Assembly: GCA_039819565.1 (NCBI GenBank)
Contig: JBCBRU010000003.1
Span: 1 to 53,054 of the forward strand
Direction: 5' to 3'
Length of the DNA: 53,054 bases
Source: JAHQVK01 sp039819565
GTDB lineage: Bacteria > Myxococcota > Kuafuiibacteriia > Kuafuiibacteriales > Kuafuiibacteriaceae
A program made the translations under genes and the position numbers. This document shows, one piece after another, positions 53,045 through 53,054 of the stretch (within the stretch, counting starts at the first letter, position 1; the number at the start of each line of letters is the position of its first letter). The notes below the pieces were generated by a model. It searched no databases, was not told the DNA's origin, and saw nothing but the letters and a program-made list of their open reading frames with translations.

Positions 53045-53054
53045 CCGCCCGTTG

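Overview
The window is about 53 kb of high-GC DNA, dense in genes and without any RNA gene that I can see. Many predicted lipoproteins carry a cysteine lipobox followed by low-complexity Asp-Ala-Gly or Asp-Met-Gly linkers. Together with outer-membrane barrels, an FHA-containing envelope protein and a fused SpmA-SpmB protein, this suggests a Gram-negative bacterium of the Myxococcota type. That assignment rests on style and family content, not on a marker gene. The window looks like a whole contig, because its first 236 bases form a near-perfect fold-back and its last bases sit inside a long palindrome.

Layout. 100-7250: an S41-type protease (5' end disturbed by the fold-back), a 2,4-dienoyl-CoA reductase, a DsbA-family isomerase, a small Pro/Ala-rich protein, a class B1 metallo-beta-lactamase fused to a winged-helix region, and a glutathione S-transferase. 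7253-8124: a complete IS5-family element with a predicted -1 frameshift, inserted exactly at the stop codon of the next gene. 8125-28882: a large alpha-glucan utilisation locus. 29019-40746: polysaccharide and envelope genes (flippase, SDR, glycosyltransferase, phosphopantetheinyl transferase, Wza-like lipoprotein, outer-membrane barrel and an FHA-polysaccharide co-polymerase fusion). 40921-52869: housekeeping genes (isocitrate dehydrogenase, SpmAB, sucCD, pyrB with a degenerate pyrC) followed by unknown lipoproteins, a TPR lipoprotein and a disrupted thiolase.

The glucan locus is the functional centre. A reverse-strand string of ten genes runs from a Glucodextran_C/DOMON-like lipoprotein through an outer-membrane barrel, two putative starch-binding lipoproteins and a second DOMON-like protein into malE-malK-malF-malG and an AGE-fold lipoprotein, with most junctions overlapping by a few bases. 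Beside it lie malS and a pullulanase as an operon, and a further GH13 lipoprotein on the forward strand. I infer that starch or glycogen is trimmed at the cell surface and in the periplasm, held by lipoproteins, passed through the barrel and imported by the ABC transporter. This would be a Sus-like arrangement without a visible TonB receptor. MalF is unusual in carrying a roughly 350-residue N-terminal extension that looks like a periplasmic sensor domain.

Two further observations stand out. First, two nested-palindrome elements (38231-38399 and 52866-53044) share a conserved core and a covarying core hairpin, while their long outer stems differ in sequence but stay self-complementary. Second, the thiolase gene is broken by an inverted 73-base block whose pattern is the signature of a double template switch, or of an assembly fold-back; reversing it in place restores the reading frame exactly.
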